Below, one piece after another: positions 8,168-16,970 of a DNA stretch of 64,000 bases. Positions within the stretch are counted from its first letter, which is position 1, and each line of letters opens with the position of its first letter. This DNA is from Falsiroseomonas sp051859025 (lineage in GTDB: Bacteria > Pseudomonadota > Alphaproteobacteria > Acetobacterales > Acetobacteraceae), in contig NZ_JBHYGL010000037.1 in NCBI RefSeq assembly GCF_051859025.1, forward strand, positions 274,420-338,419, in the 5' to 3' direction. Under the pieces are notes generated by a model that worked only from the letters and a program-made list of their open reading frames with translations, was not told the DNA's origin and did not search any database. The translations under genes and the position numbers were made by a program.

Positions 8168-8737
8168 ATGACCACCCCGATCAGCGCCTTTCCCGTCCCC
8201 GACATCGCCACCCTGCCGGACGACATAAGCGCCCGCATCCTGGCGGTGCAGGAGAAATCCGGTTTCGTCCCCAACATCTTCCTGGCCCTCGCCTGGCGGC
8301 CTGACGAGTTCCGCGCCTTCATGGCCTATCACGACGCCCTGATGAACAAGCGGGAGGGGCTGACCGGCGCGGAGCGGGAGATGATCGTCGTCGCCATCTC
8401 CGCCGCCAACCAGTGCCAGTATTGCGTGGTGGCGCATGGCGCCATCCTGCGCGTGCGCGCGAAGGACCCCGCCATCAGCGAGCTGGTCGGCGCGAATTGG
8501 CGCAAGGCCCCCCTTACCCCCCGCGGCCGCGCCATCCTGGCCTTCGCCACAAAGGTGGCGGCGGAAGCGCATCTGGTGACGGAAGCCGACCGCGCGGCGC
8601 TGCGCGATGCCGGGCTGACACAGGAGGAAAGCTGGGACGTCGCCGCCATCGCCGCCTTCTTCTCCATGTCCAACCGCCTGGCCAACGCCATCGACCTGAA
8701 GCCCAATGCGGAGTTCCAGAAGATCGGCCGAGGCTGA
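8168..8737 (+). CDS. Peroxidase-related AhpD-like (carboxymuconolactone decarboxylase family) protein
   Basis: This is a 189-aa protein with the AhpD core. The redox CxxC is at Cys83 and Cys86 (NQCQYCVVAHG) with the following His at 90, which is the thiol relay seen in AhpD proteins. The N-terminal FVPNIFLALAWRPD stretch and the length match the uncharacterised peroxidase-related subfamily. The ATG at 8168 is preceded by a clear AAGGAGG, and it is chosen over longer in-frame starts. It is cytoplasmic and probably a disulfide-based peroxide or alkylhydroperoxide reductase, though partners are unknown. The preceding gene is divergent. Confidence 0.87.
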   Translation: MTTPISAFPVPDIATLPDDISARILAVQEKSGFVPNIFLALAWRPDEFRAFMAYHDALMNKREGLTGAEREMIVVAISAANQCQYCVVAHGAILRVRAKDPAISELVGANWRKAPLTPRGRAILAFATKVAAEAHLVTEADRAALRDAGLTQEESWDVAAIAAFFSMSNRLANAIDLKPNAEFQKIGRG

Positions 8738-8828
8738 CGGCGTGGGCGCGGAGCGCCCCCCAGGCCGGGGCTTGGGCGCGGGGCGTCCCCCAGGATAGAT
8801 ACGCCCCGACCAGGCAGGGACCGACAGC
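8738..8828. repeat. Two imperfect GC-rich direct repeats in a short intergenic gap
   Basis: A unit of about 23 bases beginning TGGGCGCGG and ending CCCCCAGG occurs at about 8743-8765 and 8773-8795 with two base differences. The gap also carries the ribosome-binding region of the M20 hydrolase gene. No gene is seen. Confidence 0.4.
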
Positions 8829-10106
8829 ATGACCGGCAGCAACCAGCGCATCGACGGCCAGCGCCTGTGGGACAGCCTGATGGCCATGGCGCGCCACGGC
8901 GCCACGCCCAGGGGCGGCGTCCGCCGCCTGACGCTGACCGCCATCGACCAGGCCGCGCGCGAAGATTTCCGCGCGCAATGCGAAAGCCTCGGCCTGACCG
9001 TGCGCGTGGACGCCATCGGCAACATGTTCGCCCGGCGGGAAGGCCGCGACCCTACCCGCCTGCCGGTCCTCCTCGGCTCGCACCTCGATAGCCAGCCGTC
9101 GGGCGGGAAATTCGACGGCGCGCTCGGCGTCATGGCGGGGATGGAGGTGATGCGCACGCTGCATGACCTCGGCATCACCACGGAAGCACCGCTGGAACTG
9201 GTGAACTGGACGGATGAAGAAGGCAGCCGCTTCGGCCTCAGCCTGATGGGCAGCGGCACCTGGGCGGGGGTCTACCCGATCGATCGCAGCTACGCGCTGC
9301 GGGACATCGATGGCGTGACGGTCGAGAGCGCGCTGCGCGAGATCGGCTACCAGGGCCCCGAACCCGCCGCCCCCTTTCCCGCCGACAGCTATTTCGAACT
9401 CCACATCGAACAGGGCCCGATCCTGGAGAAGGAGGGCGCCAAGATCGGCATCGTCACCGGCGCGCAGGCACAGGTCTGGTGGGATGCCCGCATCACCGGC
9501 CAGGACAGCCACGCCGGCACCACGCCCCCCTATGCGCGCCGCGACGCCCTGGTGGCCGCGGCGCAGGTCATCACCCTGGTGGACCGCCTCATGCGCGACC
9601 TGGGCGATAAAGGGCGGGGCGATAAAGGGCGGGGCGATGACGGCCGCGGTACCGTCGGCTTCCTGAAGGTCGAGCCCAACAGCCGCAACGTCATCCCGGG
9701 CGAGGTCTCCTTCAGCATCGAATTCCGCCACCCCGACAGCGCCGCCATCGCGGTGCTGGCGCGGGACTTCCCCGCCATGGCGCGTGACGCGGTGGCCCCC
9801 ACCGGCTGCACCCTCGAACTCACGCCCGTGCTGCACTACGACGCCCAGCCCTTCGATGCGGAATGCGTGGCCCTGGTGGAGGCCGCGACGAAGCGCCTCG
9901 GCTACCCCGCGCGCCGCGTCGTGTCCGGCGCCGGCCACGATGCCGTCTATGTCGCCCGCCGCATGCCCGCCGCCATGATCTTCACCCCCTGCAAGGACGG
10001 GCTTTCCCACAACGAGGCCGAGAGCATCGAGCCGGAGGAAGCGGAAGCCGGCTGCCAGGTGCTGTTCGAAGCCGTGGTCGCCCGCGCCAACCGGAGCCTG
10101 GTCTGA
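8829..10106 (+). CDS. M20-family Zn-dependent hydrolase, N-carbamoyl-amino-acid hydrolase-like
   Basis: This is a 425-aa di-zinc amidohydrolase. Metal-ligand motifs appear in order: GSHLDSQPSGGKFDGALGV (about 78-96), the bridging Glu in NWTDEEGSRF, HIEQGP at about 195, and the C-terminal SGAGHDAVYVAR. This is the hydantoinase/carbamoylase (AmaB/HyuC, allantoate amidohydrolase) branch. It hydrolyses N-carbamoyl or ureido amino acids in the cytoplasm, with the substrate not resolvable. At about residues 259-273 three GDKGR-type units form a basic loop, encoded by a 15-nt tandem repeat at 9602-9646. This is probably a recent expansion at the dimerisation-domain junction. Its stop overlaps the next gene's ATG. 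Confidence 0.87.
   Translation: MTGSNQRIDGQRLWDSLMAMARHGATPRGGVRRLTLTAIDQAAREDFRAQCESLGLTVRVDAIGNMFARREGRDPTRLPVLLGSHLDSQPSGGKFDGALGVMAGMEVMRTLHDLGITTEAPLELVNWTDEEGSRFGLSLMGSGTWAGVYPIDRSYALRDIDGVTVESALREIGYQGPEPAAPFPADSYFELHIEQGPILEKEGAKIGIVTGAQAQVWWDARITGQDSHAGTTPPYARRDALVAAAQVITLVDRLMRDLGDKGRGDKGRGDDGRGTVGFLKVEPNSRNVIPGEVSFSIEFRHPDSAAIAVLARDFPAMARDAVAPTGCTLELTPVLHYDAQPFDAECVALVEAATKRLGYPARRVVSGAGHDAVYVARRMPAAMIFTPCKDGLSHNEAESIEPEEAEAGCQVLFEAVVARANRSLV
9602..9646 (+). repeat. 15-nt tandem repeat inside the M20 hydrolase gene
   Basis: Two perfect copies of GGGCGATAAAGGGCG (9602-9616 and 9617-9631) are followed by one diverged copy (9632-9646). The repeat stays in frame and encodes GDKGR, GDKGR, GDDGR. 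Confidence 0.85.
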
Positions 10107-11713
10107 TGGCCGGCAAAGGCGCTGACAAAGGTGGGGGCAAAGGCGGGCGCCGGCGGGGAACCCCGCCGCCTCCCCCGCGCTCCCCGGGGAAGCCCGCCAC
10201 GGCGGCGCGCCCTGCCGCAACCGTGAAGGGGGAAAACCCTTCCGTGAGTGGCACGGCCGCGCCGCCGATGGCTTCTTCCGTCCCAGGCAGCAGCGAGCGA
10301 CGCACCCCCATGAACCCGACGCTGAACCCGATGCTCTGGCCGCGCCCGGCGCAGATCGCATCCGGCCTCCTCCTCCTCCTCGCCTTGGTGGGCTGGGTCG
10401 TCGCCATCAGCCGCGGCGGCGACATCCGCGACGCCAATGCCCGCGCCCGCGTCCAGCAGGAACAGCGCACCAGCATCGAGGCGACGCTGGCCGAGGAACG
10501 CCGCGCCAATGGCGACATGGCCGCCATCCGCGCCCGCGCCCAGCAGGCGGAAGCGGCCCGCGCGCAGGCGGAAGCCGCCCGCACCCAGGCCGAGGCCGCC
10601 CGGGCCGAGGCCGAGACCCGCACCACCGCGCTGCGCACGGACCTCGAGGCCCGGACGCGAGAGGCCGAGGCCGCGACCGCGCGGGCCACCGAACTCGCCG
10701 CCGGCATCGGCCAGTCCGAAACCCGCCTGGCGGAACTCACCCAGGCCATCCAGGCGGCGGAGCAGGAGATCGCCCGCCGCACCGAGGCCGCCCGCGCCGC
10801 GGAAGCGGATCAGACCCGCCTGTCCGCCAGCCGCGACAGCACGGCGGAGGCGCTGCGCAGCCTGGAAGCCAGCCTTGCCCAGGCCTCCGCCGGGGTGCAG
10901 TCGGCTGAATCGCGCCTCGCCAGCCTGACGGCCGAGACCGGCCGGGCGCAGGAAGCCCTGACCACCCGCGAAGCCGCCGTCGCCAGCACGGAACAGCGCC
11001 TGCGCGGCCTGAATGACGAGGTCGCGCTGCGGGAGGGCGATCTCAGCACCCGCCGCGCCGCCCTGGCCGAGGTTCAGGCGCGGCTCGACCAGGCGACGCG
11101 GGGCGCCGAACAGGCCGCCAGCCGCCTGGCCGCCACCCAGGCCGAGATCGCCCGCGCCACGGCATCGGCCGGGGAGGCGCAGACCCGCCTCTCCACGCTG
11201 CGCGCCGAAACGCAGCAGGCCGAGCAGCAGCGCGACGAACGCCGCCAGGCCGCGGAGCGTGCCCAGGCGGAAATCGCCCGCCTGACCGCCGCGCGGGACG
11301 AAGCCGCCCGCGCCGCCCAGCAGGCGGAAACCCGCCAGGCCGAGCAGGCGGAGCGCGCCACCGCCGCCGATGCCGCGCTGGAGGAACGCCGCCGCCGCGC
11401 GGCGGAGGCCGAGCAGCGAGTCGCCGCCCTGGCGACCCAGGCCCGCCAGGCCGAGGCCATTCTGACGGAGCGCCGCACCGCGATCGAGCAGGCGACGCAG
11501 CGCGCCGCCACCCTGGCCGACCAGGCCCGCCAGGCGGAAGCCGCTGCCGCCCGCCAGCGCGGCGTGCAGCAGGAGGCCGAGCAGCGAATCCGCGCCGCGG
11601 AGGCGACCCTCGCCCGCCTGCAGCAATCCATCGCGGAAGCGGAGCGGCGGCTGCGGGAGACCGAGCAGCGCGCCACCGATGCGGCGCGCACCCCGGCGCC
11701 AGCGCAGAACTGA
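10106..11713 (+). CDS. Membrane-anchored long coiled-coil protein
   Basis: This is a 535-aa protein. A basic, Gly/Pro-rich head of about 70 residues precedes one transmembrane segment (LLLLLALVGWVVAI, about residues 90-103). Some 420 residues of Ala/Arg/Glu/Gln heptads follow, with repeated RAQAEAAR-like units, and there is no globular domain. The start at 10106 overlaps the M20 stop (TGATG). A second good start is ATG 10310, just before the membrane segment, which would give 467 aa. The low-complexity head favours caution over which is used. It is probably a rod projecting from the inner membrane. It resembles DUF-type tetrapyrrole/TolA-like rods only in composition, so no function is assigned. 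Confidence 0.68.
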   Translation: MAGKGADKGGGKGGRRRGTPPPPPRSPGKPATAARPAATVKGENPSVSGTAAPPMASSVPGSSERRTPMNPTLNPMLWPRPAQIASGLLLLLALVGWVVAISRGGDIRDANARARVQQEQRTSIEATLAEERRANGDMAAIRARAQQAEAARAQAEAARTQAEAARAEAETRTTALRTDLEARTREAEAATARATELAAGIGQSETRLAELTQAIQAAEQEIARRTEAARAAEADQTRLSASRDSTAEALRSLEASLAQASAGVQSAESRLASLTAETGRAQEALTTREAAVASTEQRLRGLNDEVALREGDLSTRRAALAEVQARLDQATRGAEQAASRLAATQAEIARATASAGEAQTRLSTLRAETQQAEQQRDERRQAAERAQAEIARLTAARDEAARAAQQAETRQAEQAERATAADAALEERRRRAAEAEQRVAALATQARQAEAILTERRTAIEQATQRAATLADQARQAEAAAARQRGVQQEAEQRIRAAEATLARLQQSIAEAERRLRETEQRATDAARTPAPAQN

Positions 11714-11718
11714 CATTT

Positions 11719-11760
11719 ACTCCCTCCCCCGCACTGGCGGGGGAGGGTCGGGGTGGGGGA
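11719..11760. repeat. REP-like extragenic palindrome
   Basis: CTCCCCCGC and GCGGGGGAG form a stem around a 4-base loop, followed by GGTCGGGGTGGGGG. This combination is a common dispersed extragenic element in high-GC alphaproteobacteria. It lies between two convergent genes and may also terminate transcription. No second copy was noticed in the window. Confidence 0.65.
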
Positions 11761-11781
11761 CGCCGCCCGCTCGGACGTCCG

Positions 11782-12531
11782 CTACGCGACCAGTCGGCCC
11801 ACGAACCAGGCCACCGCGGCCACCGCCGCGCCAATCCCCAGCGCCTGGGCTGCCCCCACCGCCGCCGGCAGGCCCTTGCCCTGCGCCCGCACGGCGCCCA
11901 GCCCCAGCATCGCCAGCGCGGTCATCACGGCGGAGGCCAGCAGCGGTCGGTCACCCACCATGAAGGGCAGCAGCGGCACCAGCCCCGCCAGCGCCCCGCC
12001 ACCGCCCATCGCCAGCGCCGATCGCGCGGCGCGGAAGGGATCGGGCTCGCTGAGGTCCAGTTCGAACCGCATCATGAAATCCACCCATTTCCGGCGGTCG
12101 GCAGCAATGGATTCCACCGCCTGGCGCAGCACATCGCCCTTCACGCCATAGCGGTGCAGGATCGCCGCCACCTCCCAGCGCTCGCGGTCGGGGTAGAGCA
12201 TGCTCTCCTCCTCCTCCCGCCCCCGCTCCAGCGCGTAATGCGCCGCTTCCTCCCGCGCCTGCGCCCAGCCATTCAGGCCAACCGCGAGGGAGGAGGCCGC
12301 GACGGCGACGAGGCCGGCGGTGACGATCACGCCGGCGGAGGCACCGGCACCCGCCAGCGCGGCCGACAGCGCGAAGGGCAGCGCCAGCCCCTGGGCGGCA
12401 CCGACCACCAGGTCCCGCCCCGCGCCATCCTGCGCGAAATGGCGCTCCTCATGCGGCGGGCCGGGCGGCATGGGCGGCAGGCCGTCGCGCGACGGCTCGG
12501 CAAGCGCGGGTGGGTTCAAGACATCCTGCAT
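11782..12531 (-). CDS. VIT1/CCC1-type membrane transporter
   Basis: This is a 249-aa protein. A soluble, Pro-rich N-terminal tail of about 35 residues is followed by DLVVGAAQGLALPFALSAAL, the first membrane helix with the family's D-x-x-x-G start. Four further hydrophobic helices come in a 2+3 arrangement. They are separated by a charged cytoplasmic loop rich in Glu and Met (REEEESMLYPDRERWEVAAI). That loop corresponds to the metal-binding region of vacuolar iron transporter homologues. The likely role is iron or manganese transport out of the cytoplasm. It is convergent with the coiled-coil gene and divergent from the esterase. Confidence 0.82.
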   Translation of the reverse strand: MQDVLNPPALAEPSRDGLPPMPPGPPHEERHFAQDGAGRDLVVGAAQGLALPFALSAALAGAGASAGVIVTAGLVAVAASSLAVGLNGWAQAREEAAHYALERGREEEESMLYPDRERWEVAAILHRYGVKGDVLRQAVESIAADRRKWVDFMMRFELDLSEPDPFRAARSALAMGGGGALAGLVPLLPFMVGDRPLLASAVMTALAMLGLGAVRAQGKGLPAAVGAAQALGIGAAVAAVAWFVGRLVA

Positions 12532-12628
12532 CGGCCGACACTACAGGCCCGCGCCACCCGCCGTCACGCCCTTCCCGCGCCCCGCACGGCTCTGGCATGG
12601 TTGGAGAAACCCGAGGAGGGAACTGCAA

Positions 12629-13669
12629 ATGCGTCGCATCGCCATCGCCGCGCTGCTCACCGCGTCAGTCGCCGCCGAGGCGCCGGCCCAACCCCTTCAG
12701 GCGCAACCCATCCAGATCCGGGAGATCGGCAGCCTGCATGTCGGCGGCCGCGTGGCGGAGGTCAGCGGCCTGCCGGAGCAGGAGATCACCTTCAGCCCCG
12801 GCGCGCCGCCGCTGCGCATCAACCCGAACGGCCAGTTCCAGGTGGAGCAGATGTACGCGCAGTATGTCCGCCTGGCCGATCCCCGCGCGCGCTACCCCCT
12901 CATCCTCGCCCATGGCGGCGGCCTGACGGGCGTGACCTATGAGACGACGCCGGATGGCAGGCCCGGCTGGCAGATGGCCTTCCTCCGCGCCGGGCATGAT
13001 GTGTTCGTGACGGATGCGGTGGAACGCGGCCGGTCCGGCTGGGCGCGCTTCCCCCAGGTGTTCCAGGGTGAACCCGTCTTCCGCACCATGGGCGAAGGCT
13101 GGGGCCTGTTCCGCGTGGGCCCGGGCGATGGCTGGAACATCGACCCCGCCCAGCGCCGCGCCTTCCCCGACAGCCGCTTCCCGACCGGCGCCTGGAACCA
13201 GTTCATGATGCAGGCGGTGCCGCGATGGGTGACGACGGACCGGCAGATCCAGGCGGGCTACGATGCCCTCGTCCAGCAGATCTGCCCCTGCGTGCTGCTG
13301 GTGCACAGCCAGGGCGGCAATTTCGGCTTCCGCGCCGCGCTGAACGCGCCAGACAAGATCCGCGCGGTGATCGCCGTCGAACCCTCCGGCGCGCCGCCGG
13401 AGGGCCAGGACGCGGCCGCGCTGAAGGACATCCCGCATCTGGTCGTCTGGGGCGACTACACCGCGGACAACCCCTTCTGGCAGCGCATCCGGGCGAACAT
13501 CGATCGCTGGCAGGCGCAGATCCGGGCGGCGGGCGGCGTGGCGGATACGCTCGACATGCCGGCGGAGGGCGTGCGCGGCAACAGCCACATGATCATGATG
13601 GACACCAACAGCGACGACGTCGCCGCGCGGATCAACACCTGGTTGGATCGACGCGGGCTGATGCGATAA
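12629..13669 (+). CDS. Secreted alpha/beta hydrolase (esterase)
   Basis: This is a 346-aa protein with a signal peptide (MRRIAIAALLTASVAAEAPAQ, cleavage near residue 21). It has an oxyanion strand PLILAHGGG and a nucleophile elbow HSQGG with Ser227. A late acidic residue is in the VVWGDYTADNP region, and a C-terminal His is in GNSHMIMMD, completing a plausible triad. The elbow lacks the leading Gly of the classical GxSxG. The long loop with WARFPQVFQGEP and the AFPDSRFPTGAW region match bacterial secreted esterases of unknown substrate. The start is fixed by the GAGGAGGG ribosome site 9-16 bases upstream, and longer in-frame starts fall in the divergent gene's promoter. Confidence 0.84.
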   Translation: MRRIAIAALLTASVAAEAPAQPLQAQPIQIREIGSLHVGGRVAEVSGLPEQEITFSPGAPPLRINPNGQFQVEQMYAQYVRLADPRARYPLILAHGGGLTGVTYETTPDGRPGWQMAFLRAGHDVFVTDAVERGRSGWARFPQVFQGEPVFRTMGEGWGLFRVGPGDGWNIDPAQRRAFPDSRFPTGAWNQFMMQAVPRWVTTDRQIQAGYDALVQQICPCVLLVHSQGGNFGFRAALNAPDKIRAVIAVEPSGAPPEGQDAAALKDIPHLVVWGDYTADNPFWQRIRANIDRWQAQIRAAGGVADTLDMPAEGVRGNSHMIMMDTNSDDVAARINTWLDRRGLMR

Positions 13670-13708
13670 CAGGTTGTCATCCCGCGCCCGGACCTGCACA
13701 CCGGGCGG

Positions 13709-14788
13709 ATGGCATCCTCCTCCCACGCCCCCCTTCCCGCCTGGTCCTGGGTCTTCCCGCTTGCCTCGGCCGGCCTGCTGGCCGCCTTCTACGGCGCGGG
13801 CGGCTGGATGGCGCTGCCCATGGCCGCGGTCCTCGGCGGCACCGTCTTCGCCGCCGTCCACCATGCGGAAGTCGTGGCCGCCCGCGTGGGGGAGCCCTTC
13901 GGCACCCTGATCCTCGCCGTCGCCGTGACGGTGATCGAGGTCGCGCTGATCGTCTCGCTCATGATCTCGGACCCCCAAGGCCAGGCGGCGCTGGCGCGGG
14001 ACACGCTGTTCGCCGCGGTGATGATCGTGCTGAACCTCCTGGTCGGGCTCTGCCTGCTGCTGGGCGGCGCCAGGCACCACGAACAGGGCTTCCAGGCCCG
14101 CAGCGCCTCGGCCTTCCTGTCGGTCGCCGTCGTGCTGGCGGTCCTCGTGCTGGTGCTGCCCAACACCACCACCAGCGCCAATGGTCCCTACCTGACCGGG
14201 TCGCAGATGGCCTTCGTCGCCGTCGCGGCGCTCGGCCTCTACCTCACCTTCGTCTTCGTCCAGACGCTCCGCCACCGCGACTACTTCCTGCCGGAGGATG
14301 ATTCGGAAGGCGCGCATGCCGCGCCCCCCTCCCTCCGCGCCACCTGGATCGCGCTCGGCCTGCTCGGCCTGTCGCTGGTCGCGGTGGTGCTGATGGCAAA
14401 GTCGCTGACGCCCACGGTGACACAGGCGCTGGGCGCCGTCGGCGCGCCGGTCGCGGCCGTCGGCGTCATCATCGCGAGCCTGATCCTGATGCCCGAATCC
14501 GTCGCCGCCCTCCGCGCCGCCCGCGCCAACCGCCTGCAGACCGCGCTGAACCTGGCGCTGGGCTCCGTCCTCGCCTGCATCGGCCTGACGGTGCCCTGCG
14601 TCGTGGCGGTGGCGCTGCTGCTCGGCCAGCCGCTGATCCTGGGGCTGGAGCCGTCGGGCATGGTGCTGCTGGCGGCGACCTTCATGGTCTCCATCCTGAC
14701 CCTCGGCGCCGGGCGGACCACCGTGCTGCAGGGCGCCGTCCACCTGACGCTCGGGCTGGCCTGGCTGTTCCTGGTCTTCGTGCCCTGA
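13709..14788 (+). CDS. Calcium/proton antiporter, ChaA-like
   Basis: This is a 359-aa inner-membrane protein with eleven hydrophobic segments. The first cation-binding alpha repeat is in AVAVTVIEVALIVSLMI (about residues 70-86), with the conserved Glu in its centre. The paired repeat is in the second half (LILMPESVAALRAARANRLQ), again with the Glu. An acidic loop (EDDSEGAH, about residue 193) separates the halves. The family exchanges cytoplasmic Ca2+ (and Na+ or K+ in ChaA) for protons. The start ATG is 40 bp after the esterase stop on the same strand. Confidence 0.87.
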   Translation: MASSSHAPLPAWSWVFPLASAGLLAAFYGAGGWMALPMAAVLGGTVFAAVHHAEVVAARVGEPFGTLILAVAVTVIEVALIVSLMISDPQGQAALARDTLFAAVMIVLNLLVGLCLLLGGARHHEQGFQARSASAFLSVAVVLAVLVLVLPNTTTSANGPYLTGSQMAFVAVAALGLYLTFVFVQTLRHRDYFLPEDDSEGAHAAPPSLRATWIALGLLGLSLVAVVLMAKSLTPTVTQALGAVGAPVAAVGVIIASLILMPESVAALRAARANRLQTALNLALGSVLACIGLTVPCVVAVALLLGQPLILGLEPSGMVLLAATFMVSILTLGAGRTTVLQGAVHLTLGLAWLFLVFVP

Positions 14789-14902
14789 ACCTGACCGCCG
14801 GGAACCTTCCCCCCCGGAAGCAGGCAAGGTTGCCGCTGGGCGCCCCCCCCTTTATAGGGTCGGCGCCCGCGAAGCCCCCCCGCGCACGAGGTCCATTTCC
14901 CC

Positions 14903-16948
14903 TTGGCTAGCACCGAACCCGATACCCAGCCGCGCGCGGAGCCGACCCCGGCCCAGGTCGCCCAGGCCCTCCTGCTCGCTCGTCCCGCGACGGAGGAGCG
15001 CCGCATGGCCGACGCCATCCGCGCCCTCGCGATCGATGCGGTCGAACAGGCGAAGTCCGGCCACCCCGGCATGCCGATGGGCATGGCCGATGTCGCGACC
15101 GTCCTCTTCACCCGCTTCCTGAAGTACGACGCGGCCGATCCCCGCTGGCCGGACCGGGACCGCTTCGTGCTGTCCGCCGGCCACGGCTCCATGCTGCTCT
15201 ATGCCCTGCTGCACCTGACCGGTGCCGGCATGGGCATCGAGGACCTCAAGAAATTCCGGCAGCTCCACTCCCCCGCCGCCGGCCATCCGGAATACGGCGA
15301 GCATCCCGGGATCGAGACCACCACCGGCCCGCTCGGCCAGGGCATCGCCACCGCGGTCGGCATGGCGCTGGCCGAACGGATGCTGGCAGCGCGCTTCGGC
15401 AAGTCCCTGGTCGACCACCGCACCTGGGTCATCGCCTCCGACGGCGACCTGATGGAAGGCATCAGCCATGAGGCCGCGTCCTACGCCGGCCACATGAAGC
15501 TGGACCGCCTCTGTGTCCTCTATGACGACAACAACATCTCCATCGATGGCGACACCTCGATCTCGCTGTCGGATGACGCGCTGAAGCGGTTCCAGGCCTA
15601 TGGCTGGGCGACGCGCCGCGTGGATGGGCATGACCATGAGGAAGTGGCCAGCGCCATGGCCTGGGCCATGCGCAGCCGCAAGCCCACGCTGATCGCCTGC
15701 CGCACGATCATCGGCTTCGCCGCCCCCACCAAGGCCGGCACCGCCGCCAGCCATGGCAGCCCGCTGGGCGCGCAGGAAGCCGCCGCCGCCAAGGCTGCGA
15801 TGGGCTGGAACCACGGGCCGTTCGAGGTGCCCGAAGGCCTCAAGGAACGCTGGGAAGCCGCCGGCCGCCGCGGCGCCGGCACCCGCCGCTCCTGGCTCAA
15901 GCGCCTGGCCAGCCACGCCAGCCGCGATGATTTCGACCGCGCCATGGCCGGCCGCCTGCCGGAATCCTGGCACGAGCCGCTCGCCGCGCTTCGCGCGAAG
16001 CAGGCCGTGGACAAGCCGAAGATCGCCACCCGCATCGCGTCCCAGAAGGCCCTCGAAGCCCTGGTGCCGGCGGTGCCGGAGATGGTGGGCGGCTCGGCCG
16101 ACCTCACCGGCTCCAACAACACCAACGTCAAGGGCATCCCTTCCATCAGCCCCGGCAACTATGCCGGCCGCTACGTCCATTGGGGCGTGCGCGAACACGG
16201 CATGGCGGCCGCGATGAACGGGATGGCGCTGCATGGCGGCATCATCCCCTATTCCGGCACCTTCCTCGTGTTCGCCGACTACCTGCGCCCCGCACTCCGC
16301 CTCGCCGCGCTCATGCGCCAGCGCGTCATCCATGTGCTGACGCATGACAGCATCGGCCTGGGCGAGGACGGCCCGACGCACCAGCCGGTCGAGACGCTGG
16401 CCAGCCTCCGCGTCATCCCCAACCTCTGCGTCTTCCGCCCCGGCGATGCGCTGGAAACCGCGGAATGCTGGGAACTCGCGGTCAAGCGCGCCGACGGCCC
16501 CTCCGTCCTGGCGCTGACCCGCCAAAACCTGCCGGCGCTGCGGACCGATAGCGGTGAGAATCGTTCCTCCCGCGGCGGCTACGTGCTCGCCGAAGCCAGC
16601 GCCGAACGCCGCGCCACGCTGATCGCCACGGGGTCGGAAGTGCACCTGGCCATGGCCGCGCGCGATGTGCTGGAGGCCGATGGCATCCCGACCGCCGTGG
16701 TCTCGCTCCCGTGCTGGGAACTCTTCGCCCTCCAGGACGAAGTGTATCGCAGCCAGGTGCTGGGCAGCGCGTTGCGCGTGGGCATCGAGGCAGCGCTCCC
16801 CTTCGGGTGGGATCGCTGGCTCGGGCCGGAGGGCATCTTCATCGGCATGCAGGGCTTCGGCGCCAGCGCGCCGGCGGAAGACCTGTTCCGCCACTTCGGC
16901 ATCACCGCGGAGGCCACGGTGGCCGCCGTGAAGAAGCGACTGGGTTGA
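14903..16948 (+). CDS. tkt: Transketolase
   Basis: This is a 681-aa thiamine-diphosphate enzyme of the pentose-phosphate and Calvin-type pathways that transfers two-carbon units between sugar phosphates. It is full length for the family. Family landmarks are SGHPGMPMGMADV near residue 50, the ThDP/Mg motif SDGDLMEG at about 177, LGEDGPTHQPVE, and RQNLP in the C-terminal half. Translation probably starts at the TTG at 14903, behind a weak ACGAGG. An alternative is ATG 15005, giving MADAIRALAID, which would still keep the whole conserved fold. The gap gene follows 22 bp later, so tkt and gap are one operon. Confidence 0.95.
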   Translation: MASTEPDTQPRAEPTPAQVAQALLLARPATEERRMADAIRALAIDAVEQAKSGHPGMPMGMADVATVLFTRFLKYDAADPRWPDRDRFVLSAGHGSMLLYALLHLTGAGMGIEDLKKFRQLHSPAAGHPEYGEHPGIETTTGPLGQGIATAVGMALAERMLAARFGKSLVDHRTWVIASDGDLMEGISHEAASYAGHMKLDRLCVLYDDNNISIDGDTSISLSDDALKRFQAYGWATRRVDGHDHEEVASAMAWAMRSRKPTLIACRTIIGFAAPTKAGTAASHGSPLGAQEAAAAKAAMGWNHGPFEVPEGLKERWEAAGRRGAGTRRSWLKRLASHASRDDFDRAMAGRLPESWHEPLAALRAKQAVDKPKIATRIASQKALEALVPAVPEMVGGSADLTGSNNTNVKGIPSISPGNYAGRYVHWGVREHGMAAAMNGMALHGGIIPYSGTFLVFADYLRPALRLAALMRQRVIHVLTHDSIGLGEDGPTHQPVETLASLRVIPNLCVFRPGDALETAECWELAVKRADGPSVLALTRQNLPALRTDSGENRSSRGGYVLAEASAERRATLIATGSEVHLAMAARDVLEADGIPTAVVSLPCWELFALQDEVYRSQVLGSALRVGIEAALPFGWDRWLGPEGIFIGMQGFGASAPAEDLFRHFGITAEATVAAVKKRLG

Positions 16949-16970
16949 TCAAGGAAGGGGAGATCGGGTT

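Noticed and set aside
12665..14827. Long open frame on the minus strand opposite the esterase and Ca/H antiporter genes (about 720 codons)
   Set aside because: Its translation is Arg/Gly/His-rich without domains, and it is fully explained as the shadow of two well-supported genes in high-GC DNA.
14852..16894. Minus-strand frame opposite tkt
   Set aside because: Shadow of a clearly identified transketolase gene.
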